DNA from: Tritrichomonas musculus
Taxonomy: Eukaryota > Parabasalia > Tritrichomonadida > Tritrichomonadidae
Assembly: GCA_039105265.1 (NCBI GenBank)
Contig: JAPFFF010000061.1
Coordinates: 769,874-833,873 of the forward strand
Direction of reading: 5' to 3'
DNA: 64,000 nt
The number at the start of each line of letters is the position of its first letter. Position 1 is the first letter of the stretch. A program made the translations under genes and the position numbers. The notes beneath the pieces were generated by a model. That model did not search any database, was not told the DNA's origin, and saw only the letters and a program-made list of their open reading frames with translations. Shown in pieces: positions 1 through 10,788 of this stretch.

Positions 1-62
1 GATGGTTGAGGGCGGCATCGTCAATCAATTATATCGATAGATGCCGCCTTCAGCCAGGCCAG

Positions 63-124
63 GATGGTTGAGGGCGGCATCGTCAATCAATTATATCGAC
101 AGATGCCGCCTTCAGCCAGGCCAG
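63..124 (+). repeat. Reference monomer (type 1, consensus-like)
   Basis: This monomer carries the commonest base at every site and serves as the numbering standard. Positions 1-2 are GA and end the linker. Positions 3-19 are the left arm TGGTTGAGGGCGGCATC. Positions 20-39 are the loop GTCAATCAATTATATCGACA. Positions 40-56 are the right arm GATGCCGCCTTCAGCCA, and 57-62 are GGCCAG. GC content is 34 of 62. It holds four CpG sites (13-14, 19-20, 35-36, 45-46), a TCGA palindrome in the loop and two CCAGG pentamers overlapping the monomer junction. The monomer boundary is arbitrary because the array has no visible edge. The length is not a multiple of three, so each frame shifts from monomer to monomer. 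Confidence 0.95.
65..118. repeat. Dyad (hairpin-forming inverted repeat) present in each monomer
   Basis: Shown for the reference monomer. Left arm 65-81 pairs with right arm 102-118 over 17 positions, where monomer sites i and j sum to 59. Fifteen pairs are Watson-Crick; sites 6/53 (T.G) and 10/49 (G.T) are wobbles. The core GGCGGCATC / GATGCCGCC is a perfect 9-bp inverted repeat. Beyond site 19 the stem can continue by GTC (20-22) with GAC (36-38) if A39 bulges, leaving a 13-nt loop. The same two arms can also pair across the monomer junction (site 40-48 of one monomer with 11-19 of the next), so single strands have alternative folds. The dyad occupies 54 of 62 bases. Extrusion in DNA or folding of a transcript is inferred, not shown. 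Confidence 0.9.
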
Positions 125-868
125 GATGGTTGAGGGCGGCATCGTCAATTAATTATATCGACAGATGCCGCCTTCAGCCAGGCCAGGATGGTTGAGGGCG
201 GCATCGTCAATCAATTATATCGACAGATGCCGCCTTCAGCCAGGCCAGGATGGTTGAGGGCGGCATCGTCAATCAATTATATCGATAGATGCCGCCTTCA
301 GCCAGGCCAGGATGGTTGAGGGCGGCATCGTCAATCAATTATATCGACAGATGCCGCCTTCAGCCAGGCCAGGATGGTTGAGGGCGGCATCGTCAATCAA
401 TTATATCGACAGATGCCGCCTTCAGCCAGGCCAGGATGGTTGAGGGCGGCATCGTCAATCAATTATATCGACAGATGCCGCCTTCAGCCAGGCCAGGATG
501 GTTGAGGGCGGCATCGTCAATCAATTATATCGACAGATGCCGCCTTCAGCCAGGCCAGGATGGTTGAGGGCGGCATCGTCAATTAATTATATCGACAGAT
601 GCCGCCTTCAGCCAGGCCAGGATGGTTGAGGGCGGCATCGTCAATTAATTATATCGACAGATGCCGCCTTCAGCCAGGCCAGGATGGTTGAGGGCGGCAT
701 CGTCAATTAATTATATCGACAGATGCCGCCTTCAGCCAGGCCAGGATGGTTGAGGGCGGCATCGTCAATCAATTATATCGACAGATGCCGCCTTCAGCCA
801 GGCCAGGATGGTTGAGGGCGGTATCATCAATTAATTATATCGACAGATGCCGCCTTCAGCCAGGCCAG

Positions 869-3800
869 GATGGTTGAGGGCGGCATCGTCAATCAATTAT
901 ATCGACAGATGCCGCCTTCAGCCAGGCCAGGATGGTTGAGGGCGGCATCGTCAATCAATTATATCGACAGATGCCGCCTTCAGCCAGGCCAGGATGGTTG
1001 AGGGCGGCATCGTCAATCAATTATATCGACAGATGCCGCCTTCAGCCAGGCCAGGATGGTTGAGGGCGGCATCGTCAATCAATTATATCGACAGATGCCG
1101 CCTTCAGCCAGGCCAGGATGGTTGAGGGCGGCATCGTCAATCAATTATATCGACAGATGCCGCCTTCAGCCAGGCCAGGATGGTTGAGGGCGGCATCGTC
1201 AATTAATTATATCGACAGATGCCGCCTTCAGCCAGGCCAGGATGGTTGAGGGCGGCATCGTCAATCAATTATATCGACAGATGCCGCCTTCAGCCAGGCC
1301 AGGATGGTTGAGGGCGGTATCATCAATTAATTATATCGACAGATGCCGCCTTCAGCCAGGCCAGGATGGTTGAGGGCGGCATCATCAATTAATTATATCG
1401 ACAGATGCCGCCTTCAGCCAGGCCAGGATGGTTGAGGGCGGCATCGTCAATTAATTATATCGACAGATGCCGCCTTCAGCCAGGCCAGGATGGTTGAGGG
1501 CGGTATCATCAATTAATTATATCGACAGATGCCGCCTTCAGCCAGGCCAGGATGGTTGAGGGCGGCATCATCAATTAATTATATCGACAGATGCCGCCTT
1601 CAGCCAGGCCAGGATGGTTGAGGGCGGCATCGTCAATTAATTATATCGACAGATGCCGCCTTCAGCCAGGCCAGGATGGTTGAGGGCGGCATCGTCAATT
1701 AATTATATCGACAGATGCCGCCTTCAGCCAGGCCAGGATGGTTGAGGGCGGCATCGTCAATTAATTATATCGACAGATGCCGCCTTCAGCCAGGCCAGGA
1801 TGGTTGAGGGCGGTATCATCAATTAATTATATCGACAGATGCCGCCTTCAGCCAGGCCAGGATGGTTGAGGGCGGCATCATCAATTAATTATATCGACAG
1901 ATGCCGCCTTCAGCCAGGCCAGGATGGTTGAGGGCGGCATCATCAATTAATTATATCGACAGATGCCGCCTTCAGCCAGGCCAGGATGGTTGAGGGCGGC
2001 ATCATCAATTAATTATATCGACAGATGCCGCCTTCAGCCAGGCCAGGATGGTTGAGGGCGGCATCGTCAATTAATTATATCGACAGATGCCGCCTTCAGC
2101 CAGGCCAGGATGGTTGAGGGCGGTATCATCAATTAATTATATCGACAGATGCCGCCTTCAGCCAGGCCAGGATGGTTGAGGGCGGCATCGTCAATTAATT
2201 ATATCGACAGATGCCGCCTTCAGCCAGGCCAGGATGGTTGAGGGCGGTATCATCAATTAATTATATCGACAGATGCCGCCTTCAGCCAGGCCAGGATGGT
2301 TGAGGGCGGCATCGTCAATCAATTATATCGACAGATGCCGCCTTCAGCCAGGCCAGGATGGTTGAGGGCGGCATCATCAATTAATTATATCGACAGATGC
2401 CGCCTTCAGCCAGGCCAGGATGGTTGAGGGCGGCATCATCAATTAATTATATCGACAGATGCCGCCTTCAGCCAGGCCAGGATGGTTGAGGGCGGCATCG
2501 TCAATTAATTATATCGACAGATGCCGCCTTCAGCCAGGCCAGGATGGTTGAGGGCGGTATCATCAATTAATTATATCGACAGATGCCGCCTTCAGCCAGG
2601 CCAGGATGGTTGAGGGCGGCATCATCAATTAATTATATCGACAGATGCCGCCTTCAGCCAGGCCAGGATGGTTGAGGGCGGCATCATCAATTAATTATAT
2701 CGACAGATGCCGCCTTCAGCCAGGCCAGGATGGTTGAGGGCGGCATCGTCAATTAATTATATCGACAGATGCCGCCTTCAGCCAGGCCAGGATGGTTGAG
2801 GGCGGCATCGTCAATTAATTATATCGACAGATGCCGCCTTCAGCCAGGCCAGGATGGTTGAGGGCGGTATCATCAATTAATTATATCGACAGATGCCGCC
2901 TTCAGCCAGGCCAGGATGGTTGAGGGCGGCATCGTCAATTAATTATATCGACAGATGCCGCCTTCAGCCAGGCCAGGATGGTTGAGGGCGGCATCGTCAA
3001 TTAATTATATCGACAGATGCCGCCTTCAGCCAGGCCAGGATGGTTGAGGGCGGCATCATCAATTAATTATATCGACAGATGCCGCCTTCAGCCAGGCCAG
3101 GATGGTTGAGGGCGGCATCGTCAATTAATTATATCGACAGATGCCGCCTTCAGCCAGGCCAGGATGGTTGAGGGCGGCATCGTCAATCAATTATATCGAC
3201 AGATGCCGCCTTCAGCCAGGCCAGGATGGTTGAGGGCGGTATCATCAATTAATTATATCGACAGATGCCGCCTTCAGCCAGGCCAGGATGGTTGAGGGCG
3301 GCATCGTCAATTAATTATATCGACAGATGCCGCCTTCAGCCAGGCCAGGATGGTTGAGGGCGGCATCGTCAATCAATTATATCGACAGATGCCGCCTTCA
3401 GCCAGGCCAGGATGGTTGAGGGCGGTATCATCAATTAATTATATCGACAGATGCCGCCTTCAGCCAGGCCAGGATGGTTGAGGGCGGCATCATCAATTAA
3501 TTATATCGACAGATGCCGCCTTCAGCCAGGCCAGGATGGTTGAGGGCGGCATCGTCAATTAATTATATCGACAGATGCCGCCTTCAGCCAGGCCAGGATG
3601 GTTGAGGGCGGTATCATCAATTAATTATATCGACAGATGCCGCCTTCAGCCAGGCCAGGATGGTTGAGGGCGGCATCATCAATTAATTATATCGACAGAT
3701 GCCGCCTTCAGCCAGGCCAGGATGGTTGAGGGCGGCATCATCAATTAATTATATCGACAGATGCCGCCTTCAGCCAGGCCAGGATGGTTGAGGGCGGCAT

Positions 3801-4774
3801 CGTCAATTAATTATATCGACAGATGCCGCCTTCAGCCAGGCCAGGATGGTTGAGGGCGGCATCGTCAATTAATTATATCGACAGATGCCGCCTTCAGCCA
3901 GGCCAGGATGGTTGAGGGCGGTATCATCAATTAATTATATCGACAGATGCCGCCTTCAGCCAGGCCAGGATGGTTGAGGGCGGCATCATCAATTAATTAT
4001 ATCGACAGATGCCGCCTTCAGCCAGGCCAGGATGGTTGAGGGCGGCATCATCAATTAATTATATCGACAGATGCCGCCTTCAGCCAGGCCAGGATGGTTG
4101 AGGGCGGCATCATCAATTAATTATATCGACAGATGCCGCCTTCAGCCAGGCCAGGATGGTTGAGGGCGGCATCGTCAATTAATTATATCGACAGATGCCG
4201 CCTTCAGCCAGGCCAGGATGGTTGAGGGCGGCATCGTCAATTAATTATATCGACAGATGCCGCCTTCAGCCAGGCCAGGATGGTTGAGGGCGGCATCGTC
4301 AATCAATTATATCGACAGATGCCGCCTTCAGCCAGGCCAGGATGGTTGAGGGCGGTATCATCAATTAATTATATCGACAGATGCCGCCTTCAGCCAGGCC
4401 AGGATGGTTGAGGGCGGCATCGTCAATTAATTATATCGACAGATGCCGCCTTCAGCCAGGCCAGGATGGTTGAGGGCGGCATCGTCAATCAATTATATCG
4501 ACAGATGCCGCCTTCAGCCAGGCCAGGATGGTTGAGGGCGGCATCATCAATTAATTATATCGACAGATGCCGCCTTCAGCCAGGCCAGGATGGTTGAGGG
4601 CGGCATCGTCAATTAATTATATCGACAGATGCCGCCTTCAGCCAGGCCAGGATGGTTGAGGGCGGCATCGTCAATTAATTATATCGACAGATGCCGCCTT
4701 CAGCCAGGCCAGGATGGTTGAGGGCGGCATCGTCAATTAATTATATCGACAGATGCCGCCTTCAGCCAGGCCAG
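869..4774 (+). repeat. Higher-order block L, copy 1 (63 monomers)
   Basis: Monomers 14-76. Monomers 14-33 (869-2108) match 174-193 type for type, and monomers 50-76 (3101-4774) match 194-220 type for type. The two matching parts are adjacent in the second copy but separated here by 16 monomers (34-49). The block is dominated by types 2, 3 and 4, with strings such as 3-4-2-3-4-2-2-2-3-4-4-4-2. Neither copy carries T10, A11 or T45 markers. Forty-seven consecutive type matches cannot be chance given at least four common types, so this is a segmental duplication within the satellite. Confidence 0.85.
2109..3100 (+). repeat. 16-monomer segment present only in copy 1 of block L
   Basis: Monomers 34-49, types 3-2-3-1-4-4-2-3-4-4-2-2-3-2-2-4. 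In the second copy, the flanking monomers 33 and 50 equivalents (193 and 194) are directly adjacent. The 992-bp difference is exactly 16 monomers, so gain or loss happened in register, as expected for unequal exchange or slippage. Direction (insertion here or deletion there) cannot be decided from this window. Confidence 0.75.
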
Positions 4775-5890
4775 GATGGTTGAGGGCGGTATCATCAATT
4801 AATTATATCGACAGATGCCGCCTTCAGCCAGGCCAGGATGGTTGAGGGCGGCATCGTCAATCAATTATATCGACAGATGCCGCCTTCAGCCAGGCCAGGA
4901 TGGTTGAGGGCGGCATCGTCAATCAATTATATCGACAGATGCCGCCTTCAGCCAGGCCAGGATGGTTGAGGGCGGCATCGTCAATCAATTATATCGACAG
5001 ATGCCGCCTTCAGCCAGGCCAGGATGGTTGAGGGCGGTATCATCAATTAATTATATCGACAGATGCCGCCTTCAGCCAGGCCAGGATGGTTGAGGGCGGC
5101 ATCGTCAATTAATTATATCGACAGATGCCGCCTTCAGCCAGGCCAGGATGGTTGAGGGCGGCATCATCAATTAATTATATCGACAGATGCCGCCTTCAGC
5201 CAGGCCAGGATGGTTGAGGGCGGCATCGTCAATCAATTATATCGACAGATGCCGCCTTCAGCCAGGCCAGGATGGTTGAGGGCGGTATCATCAATTAATT
5301 ATATCGACAGATGCCGCCTTCAGCCAGGCCAGGATGGTTGAGGGCGGCATCGTCAATTAATTATATCGACAGATGCCGCCTTCAGCCAGGCCAGGATGGT
5401 TGAGGGCGGCATCGTCAATTAATTATATCGACAGATGCCGCCTTCAGCCAGGCCAGGATGGTTGAGGGCGGCATCGTCAATCAATTATATCGACAGATGC
5501 CGCCTTCAGCCAGGCCAGGATGGTTGAGGGCGGTATCATCAATTAATTATATCGACAGATGCCGCCTTCAGCCAGGCCAGGATGGTTGAGGGCGGCATCG
5601 TCAATCAATTATATCGATAGATGCCGCCTTCAGCCAGGCCAGGATGGTTGAGGGCGGCATCGTCAATTAATTATATCGACAGATGCCGCCTTCAGCCAGG
5701 CCAGGATGGTTGAGGGCGGTATCATCAATTAATTATATCGACAGATGCCGCCTTCAGCCAGGCCAGGATGGTTGAGGGCGGTATCATCAATTAATTATAT
5801 CGACAGATGCCGCCTTCAGCCAGGCCAGGATGGTTGAGGGCGGCATCGTCAATTAATTATATCGACAGATGCCGCCTTCAGCCAGGCCAG
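4589..5890 (+). repeat. 21-monomer segment duplicated at 25731-27032, copy 1
   Basis: Monomers 74-94. The type order 2-2-2-3-1-1-1-3-2-4-1-3-2-2-1-3-1(T38)-2-3-3-2 is identical in monomers 415-435, including the rare T38 marker at monomers 90 and 431. The offset is 341 monomers (21,142 bp). It overlaps the end of block L by three monomers. Confidence 0.85.
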
Positions 5891-6696
5891 GATGGTTGAG
5901 GGCGGCATCGTCAATTAATTATATCGACAGATGCCGCCTTCAGCCAGGCCAGGATGGTTGAGGGCGGCATCATCAATTAATTATATCGACAGATGCCGCC
6001 TTCAGCCAGGCCAGGATGGTTGAGGGCGGCATCGTCAATTAATTATATCGACAGATGCCGCCTTCAGCCAGGCCAGGATGGTTGAGGGCGGCATCGTCAA
6101 TTAATTATATCGACAGATGCCGCCTTCAGCCAGGCCAGGATGGTTGAGGGCGGCATCGTCAATCAATTATATCGACAGATGCCGCCTTCAGCCAGGCCAG
6201 GATGGTTGAGGGCGGCATCGTCAATCAATTATATCGACAGATGCCGCCTTCAGCCAGGCCAGGATGGTTGAGGGCGGCATCGTCAATCAATTATATCGAC
6301 AGATGCTGCCTTCAGCCAGGCCAGGATGGTTGAGGGCGGCATCGTCAATTAATTATATCGACAGATGCCGCCTTCAGCCAGGCCAGGATGGTTGAGGGCG
6401 GCATCATCAATCAATTATATCGACAGATGCCGCCTTCAGCCAGGCCAGGATGGTTGAGGGCGGCATCGTCAATCAATTATATCGACAGATGCCGCCTTCA
6501 GCCAGGCCAGGATGGTTGAGAGCGGCATCGTCAATCAATTATATCGACAGATGCCGCCTTCAGCCAGGCCAGGATGGTTGAGGGCGGCATCGTCAATTAA
6601 TTATATCGACAGATGCCGCCTTCAGCCAGGCCAGGATGGTTGAGGGCGGCATCGTCAATCAATTATATCGACAGATGCCGCCTTCAGCCAGGCCAG
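5581..6696 (+). repeat. Marker block M, copy 1 (T38 ... T45 ... A11)
   Basis: Monomers 90-107. The block is recognised by an ordered set of rare markers: a T38 monomer, then 2-3, then later 4-2-2-1-1-1(T45)-2-5-1-1(A11)-2-1. Five copies exist in the window (also at 15439, 18539, 22631 and 58842). This copy has 3-2-2 where the others have 4-2 before the shared part. Every A11 monomer in the window lies in one of these five blocks, so the mutation probably arose once and spread with the block. Confidence 0.8.
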
Positions 6697-7006
6697 GATG
6701 GTTGAGGGCGGCATCGTCAATTAATTATATCGACAGATGCCGCCTTCAGCCAGGCCAGGATGGTTGAGGGCGGCATCGTCAATCAATTATATCGACAGAT
6801 GCCGCCTTCAGCCAGGCCAGGATGGTTGAGGGCGGCATCGTCAATTAATTATATCGACAGATGCCGCCTTCAGCCAGGCCAGGATGGTTGAGGGCGGCAT
6901 CGTCAATCAATTATATCGACAGATGCCGCCTTCAGCCAGGCCAGGATGGTTGAGGGCAGCATCGTCAATTAATTATATCGACAGATGCCGCCTTCAGCCA
7001 GGCCAG

Positions 7007-7812
7007 GATGGTTGAGGGCGGTATCATCAATTAATTATATCGACAGATGCCGCCTTCAGCCAGGCCAGGATGGTTGAGGGCGGTATCATCAATCAATTAT
7101 ATCGACAGATGCCGCCTTCAGCCAGGCCAGGATGGTTGAGGGCGGCATCGTCAATTAATTATATCGACAGATGCCGCCTTCAGCCAGGCCAGGATGGTTG
7201 AGGGCGGCATCGTCAATCAATTATATCGACAGATGCCGCCTTCAGCCAGGCCAGGATGGTTGAGGGCGGCATCGTCAATCAATTATATCGACAGATGCTG
7301 CCTTCAGCCAGGCCAGGATGGTTGAGGGCAGCATCGTCAATTAATTATATCGACAGATGCCGCCTTCAGCCAGGCCAGGATGGTTGAGGGCGGCATCGTC
7401 AATTAATTATATCGACAGATGCCGCCTTCAGCCAGGCCAGGATGGTTGAGGGCGGCATCGTCAATCAATTATATCGACAGATGCCGCCTTCAGCCAGGCC
7501 AGGATGGTTGAGGGCGGTATCATCAATTAATTATATCGACAGATGCCGCCTTCAGCCAGGCCAGGATGGTTGAGGGCGGCATCGTCAATCAATTATATCG
7601 ACAGATGCCGCCTTCAGCCAGGCCAGGATGGTTGAGGGCGGTATCATCAATTAATTATATCGACAGATGCCGCCTTCAGCCAGGCCAGGATGGTTGAGGG
7701 CGGTATCATCAATTAATTATATCGACAGATGCCGCCTTCAGCCAGGCCAGGATGGTTGAGGGCGGCATCGTCAATTAATTATATCGACAGATGCCGCCTT
7801 CAGCCAGGCCAG
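7007..7812 (+). repeat. 13-monomer segment duplicated at 28273-29078, copy 1
   Basis: Monomers 113-125, types 3-6-2-1-1(T45)-2(A14)-2-1-3-1-3-3-2, identical in monomers 456-468. Both copies contain a T45 monomer followed immediately by an A14 monomer, a rare pair. With the 21-monomer match just upstream this shows that about 4.6-7.8 kb and 25.7-29.1 kb are descended from one segment. Confidence 0.85.
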
Positions 7813-8370
7813 GATGGTTGAGGGCGGCATCATCAATCAATTATATCGACAGATGCCGCCTTCAGCCAGGCCAGGATGGTTGAGGGCGGTATCATCAATT
7901 AATTATATCGACAGATGCCGCCTTCAGCCAGGCCAGGATGGTTGAGGGCGGCATCGTCAATTAATTATATCGACAGATGCCGCCTTCAGCCAGGCCAGGA
8001 TGGTTGAGGGCGGTATCATCAATCAATTATATCGACAGATGCCGCCTTCAGCCAGGCCAGGATGGTTGAGGGCGGCATCGTCAATTAATTATATCGACAG
8101 ATGCCGCCTTCAGCCAGGCCAGGATGGTTGAGGGCGGCATCATCAATCAATTATATCGACAGATGCCGCCTTCAGCCAGGCCAGGATGGTTGAGGGCGGT
8201 ATCATCAATTAATTATATCGACAGATGCCGCCTTCAGCCAGGCCAGGATGGTTGAGGGCGGCATCGTCAATTAATTATATCGACAGATGCCGCCTTCAGC
8301 CAGGCCAGGATGGTTGAGGGCGGTATCATCAATCAATTATATCGACAGATGCCGCCTTCAGCCAGGCCAG
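7751..8370 (+). repeat. Tandem duplication of a 5-monomer unit (2 x 310 bp)
   Basis: Monomers 125-129 and 130-134 both read 2-5-3-2-6, with no differences at the sites tracked. The unit is followed by 4-3-3-2, where the pattern stops. A short identical tandem duplication like this is best explained by a recent slippage or unequal exchange event. Confidence 0.85.
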
Positions 8371-10788
8371 GATGGTTGAGGGCGGCATCATCAATTAATT
8401 ATATCGACAGATGCCGCCTTCAGCCAGGCCAGGATGGTTGAGGGCGGTATCATCAATTAATTATATCGACAGATGCCGCCTTCAGCCAGGCCAGGATGGT
8501 TGAGGGCGGTATCATCAATTAATTATATCGACAGATGCCGCCTTCAGCCAGGCCAGGATGGTTGAGGGCGGCATCGTCAATTAATTATATCGACAGATGC
8601 CGCCTTCAGCCAGGCCAGGATGGTTGAGGGCGGCATCGTCAATCAATTATATCGACAGATGCCGCCTTCAGCCAGGCCAGGATGGTTGAGGGCGGCATCG
8701 TCAATCAATTATATCGACAGATGCCGCCTTCAGCCAGGCCAGGATGGTTGAGGGCGGCATCGTCAATCAATTATATCGACAGATGCCGCCTTCAGCCAGG
8801 CCAGGATGGTTGAGGGCGGCATCGTCAATCAATTATATCGACAGATGCCGCCTTCAGCCAGGCCAGGATGGTTGAGGGCGGCATCGTCAATCAATTATAT
8901 CGACAGATGCCGCCTTCAGCCAGGCCAGGATGGTTGAGGGCGGCATCGTCAATCAATTATATCGACAGATGCCGCCTTCAGCCAGGCCAGGATGGTTGAG
9001 GGCGGCATCGTCAATCAATTATATCGACAGATGCCGCCTTCAGCCAGGCCAGGATGGTTGAGGGCGGCATCGTCAATCAATTATATTGACAGATGCCGCC
9101 TTCAGCCAGGCCAGGATGGTTGAGGGCGGCATCGTCAATCAATTATATCGACAGATGCCGCCTTCAGCCAGGCCAGGATGGTTGAGGGCGGTATCATCAA
9201 TTAATTATATCGACAGATGCCGCCTTCAGCCAGGCCAGGATGGTTGAGGGCGGCATCATCAATTAATTATATCGACAGATGCCGCCTTCAGCCAGGCCAG
9301 GATGGTTGAGGGCGGTATCATCAATTAATTATATCGACAGATGCCGCCTTCAGCCAGGCCAGGATGGTTGAGGGCGGCATCGTCAATTAATTATATCGAC
9401 AGATGCCGCCTTCAGCCAGGCCAGGATGGTTGAGGGCGGTATCATCAATTAATTATATCGACAGATGCCGCCTTCAGCCAGGCCAGGATGGTTGAGGGCG
9501 GCATCGTCAATCAATTATATCGACAGATGCCGCCTTCAGCCAGGCCAGGATGGTTGAGGGCGGCATCGTCAATCAATTATATTGACAGATGCCGCCTTCA
9601 GCCAGGCCAGGATGGTTGAGGGCGGCATCATCAATTAATTATATCGACAGATGCCGCCTTCAGCCAGGCCAGGATGGTTGAGGGCGGTATCATCAATTAA
9701 TTATATCGACAGATGCCGCCTTCAGCCAGGCCAGGATGGTTGAGGGCGGCATCATCAATTAATTATATCGACAGATGCCGCCTTCAGCCAGGCCAGGATG
9801 GTTGAGGGCGGTATCATCAATTAATTATATCGACAGATGCCGCCTTCAGCCAGGCCAGGATGGTTGAGGGCGGCATCGTCAATTAATTATATCGACAGAT
9901 GCCGCCTTCAGCCAGGCCAGGATGGTTGAGGGCGGCATCGTCAATTAATTATATCGACAGATGCCGCCTTCAGCCAGGCCAGGATGGTTGAGGGCGGCAT
10001 CGTCAATCAATTATATCGACAGATGCCGCCTTCAGCCAGGCCAGGATGGTTGAGGGCGGTATCATCAATTAATTATATCGACAGATGCCGCCTTCAGCCA
10101 GGCCAGGATGGTTGAGGGCGGCATCGTCAATCAATTATATCGATAGATGCCGCCTTCAGCCAGGCCAGGATGGTTGAGGGCGGCATCGTCAATCAATTAT
10201 ATCGACAGATGCCGCCTTCAGCCAGGCCAGGATGGTTGAGGGCGGCATCGTCAATCAATTATATCGACAGATGCCGCCTTCAGCCAGGCCAGGATGGTTG
10301 AGGGCGGCATCGTCAATCAATTATATCGACAGATGCCGCCTTCAGCCAGGCCAGGATGGTTGAGGGCGGCATCATCAATTAATTATATCGACAGATGCCG
10401 CCTTCAGCCAGGCCAGGATGGTTGAGGGCGGTATCATCAATTAATTATATCGACAGATGCCGCCTTCAGCCAGGCCAGGATGGTTGAGGGCGGCATCGTC
10501 AATTAATTATATCGACAGATGCCGCCTTCAGCCAGGCCAGGATGGTTGAGGGCGGCATCGTCAATTAATTATATCGACAGATGCCGCCTTCAGCCAGGCC
10601 AGGATGGTTGAGGGCGGCATCGTCAATCAATTATATCGACAGATGCCGCCTTCAGCCAGGCCAGGATGGTTGAGGGCGGCATCGTCAATTAATTATATCG
10701 ACAGATGCCGCCTTCAGCCAGGCCAGGATGGTTGAGGGCGGCATCGTCAATCAATTATATCGACAGATGCCGCCTTCAGCCAGGCCAG
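8371..10788 (+). repeat. Mixed stretch with a run of nine type 1 monomers
   Basis: Monomers 135-173. Monomers 139-147 (8619-9176) are all type 1, the longest run of one type that I found. Two T35 monomers lie here (146 and 154), eight monomers apart, each removing the TCGA palindrome of the loop. Around 9177-10044 types 3 and 4 alternate (3-4-3-2-3, 4-3-4-3-2-2). Monomer 163 carries T38. Nothing other than satellite is present. Confidence 0.8.

Larger units (their letters stand above)
1..868 (+). repeat. Array start, type 1-rich stretch
   Basis: Monomers 0-13. Types in order: 1-1-2-1-1-1-1-1-1-2-2-2-1-3. Monomers 0 and 4 carry T38, which turns the loop TCGACA into TCGATA and creates an ATCGAT hexamer. 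No gene, promoter or boundary is visible. The array evidently continues upstream of base 1. Confidence 0.85.
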
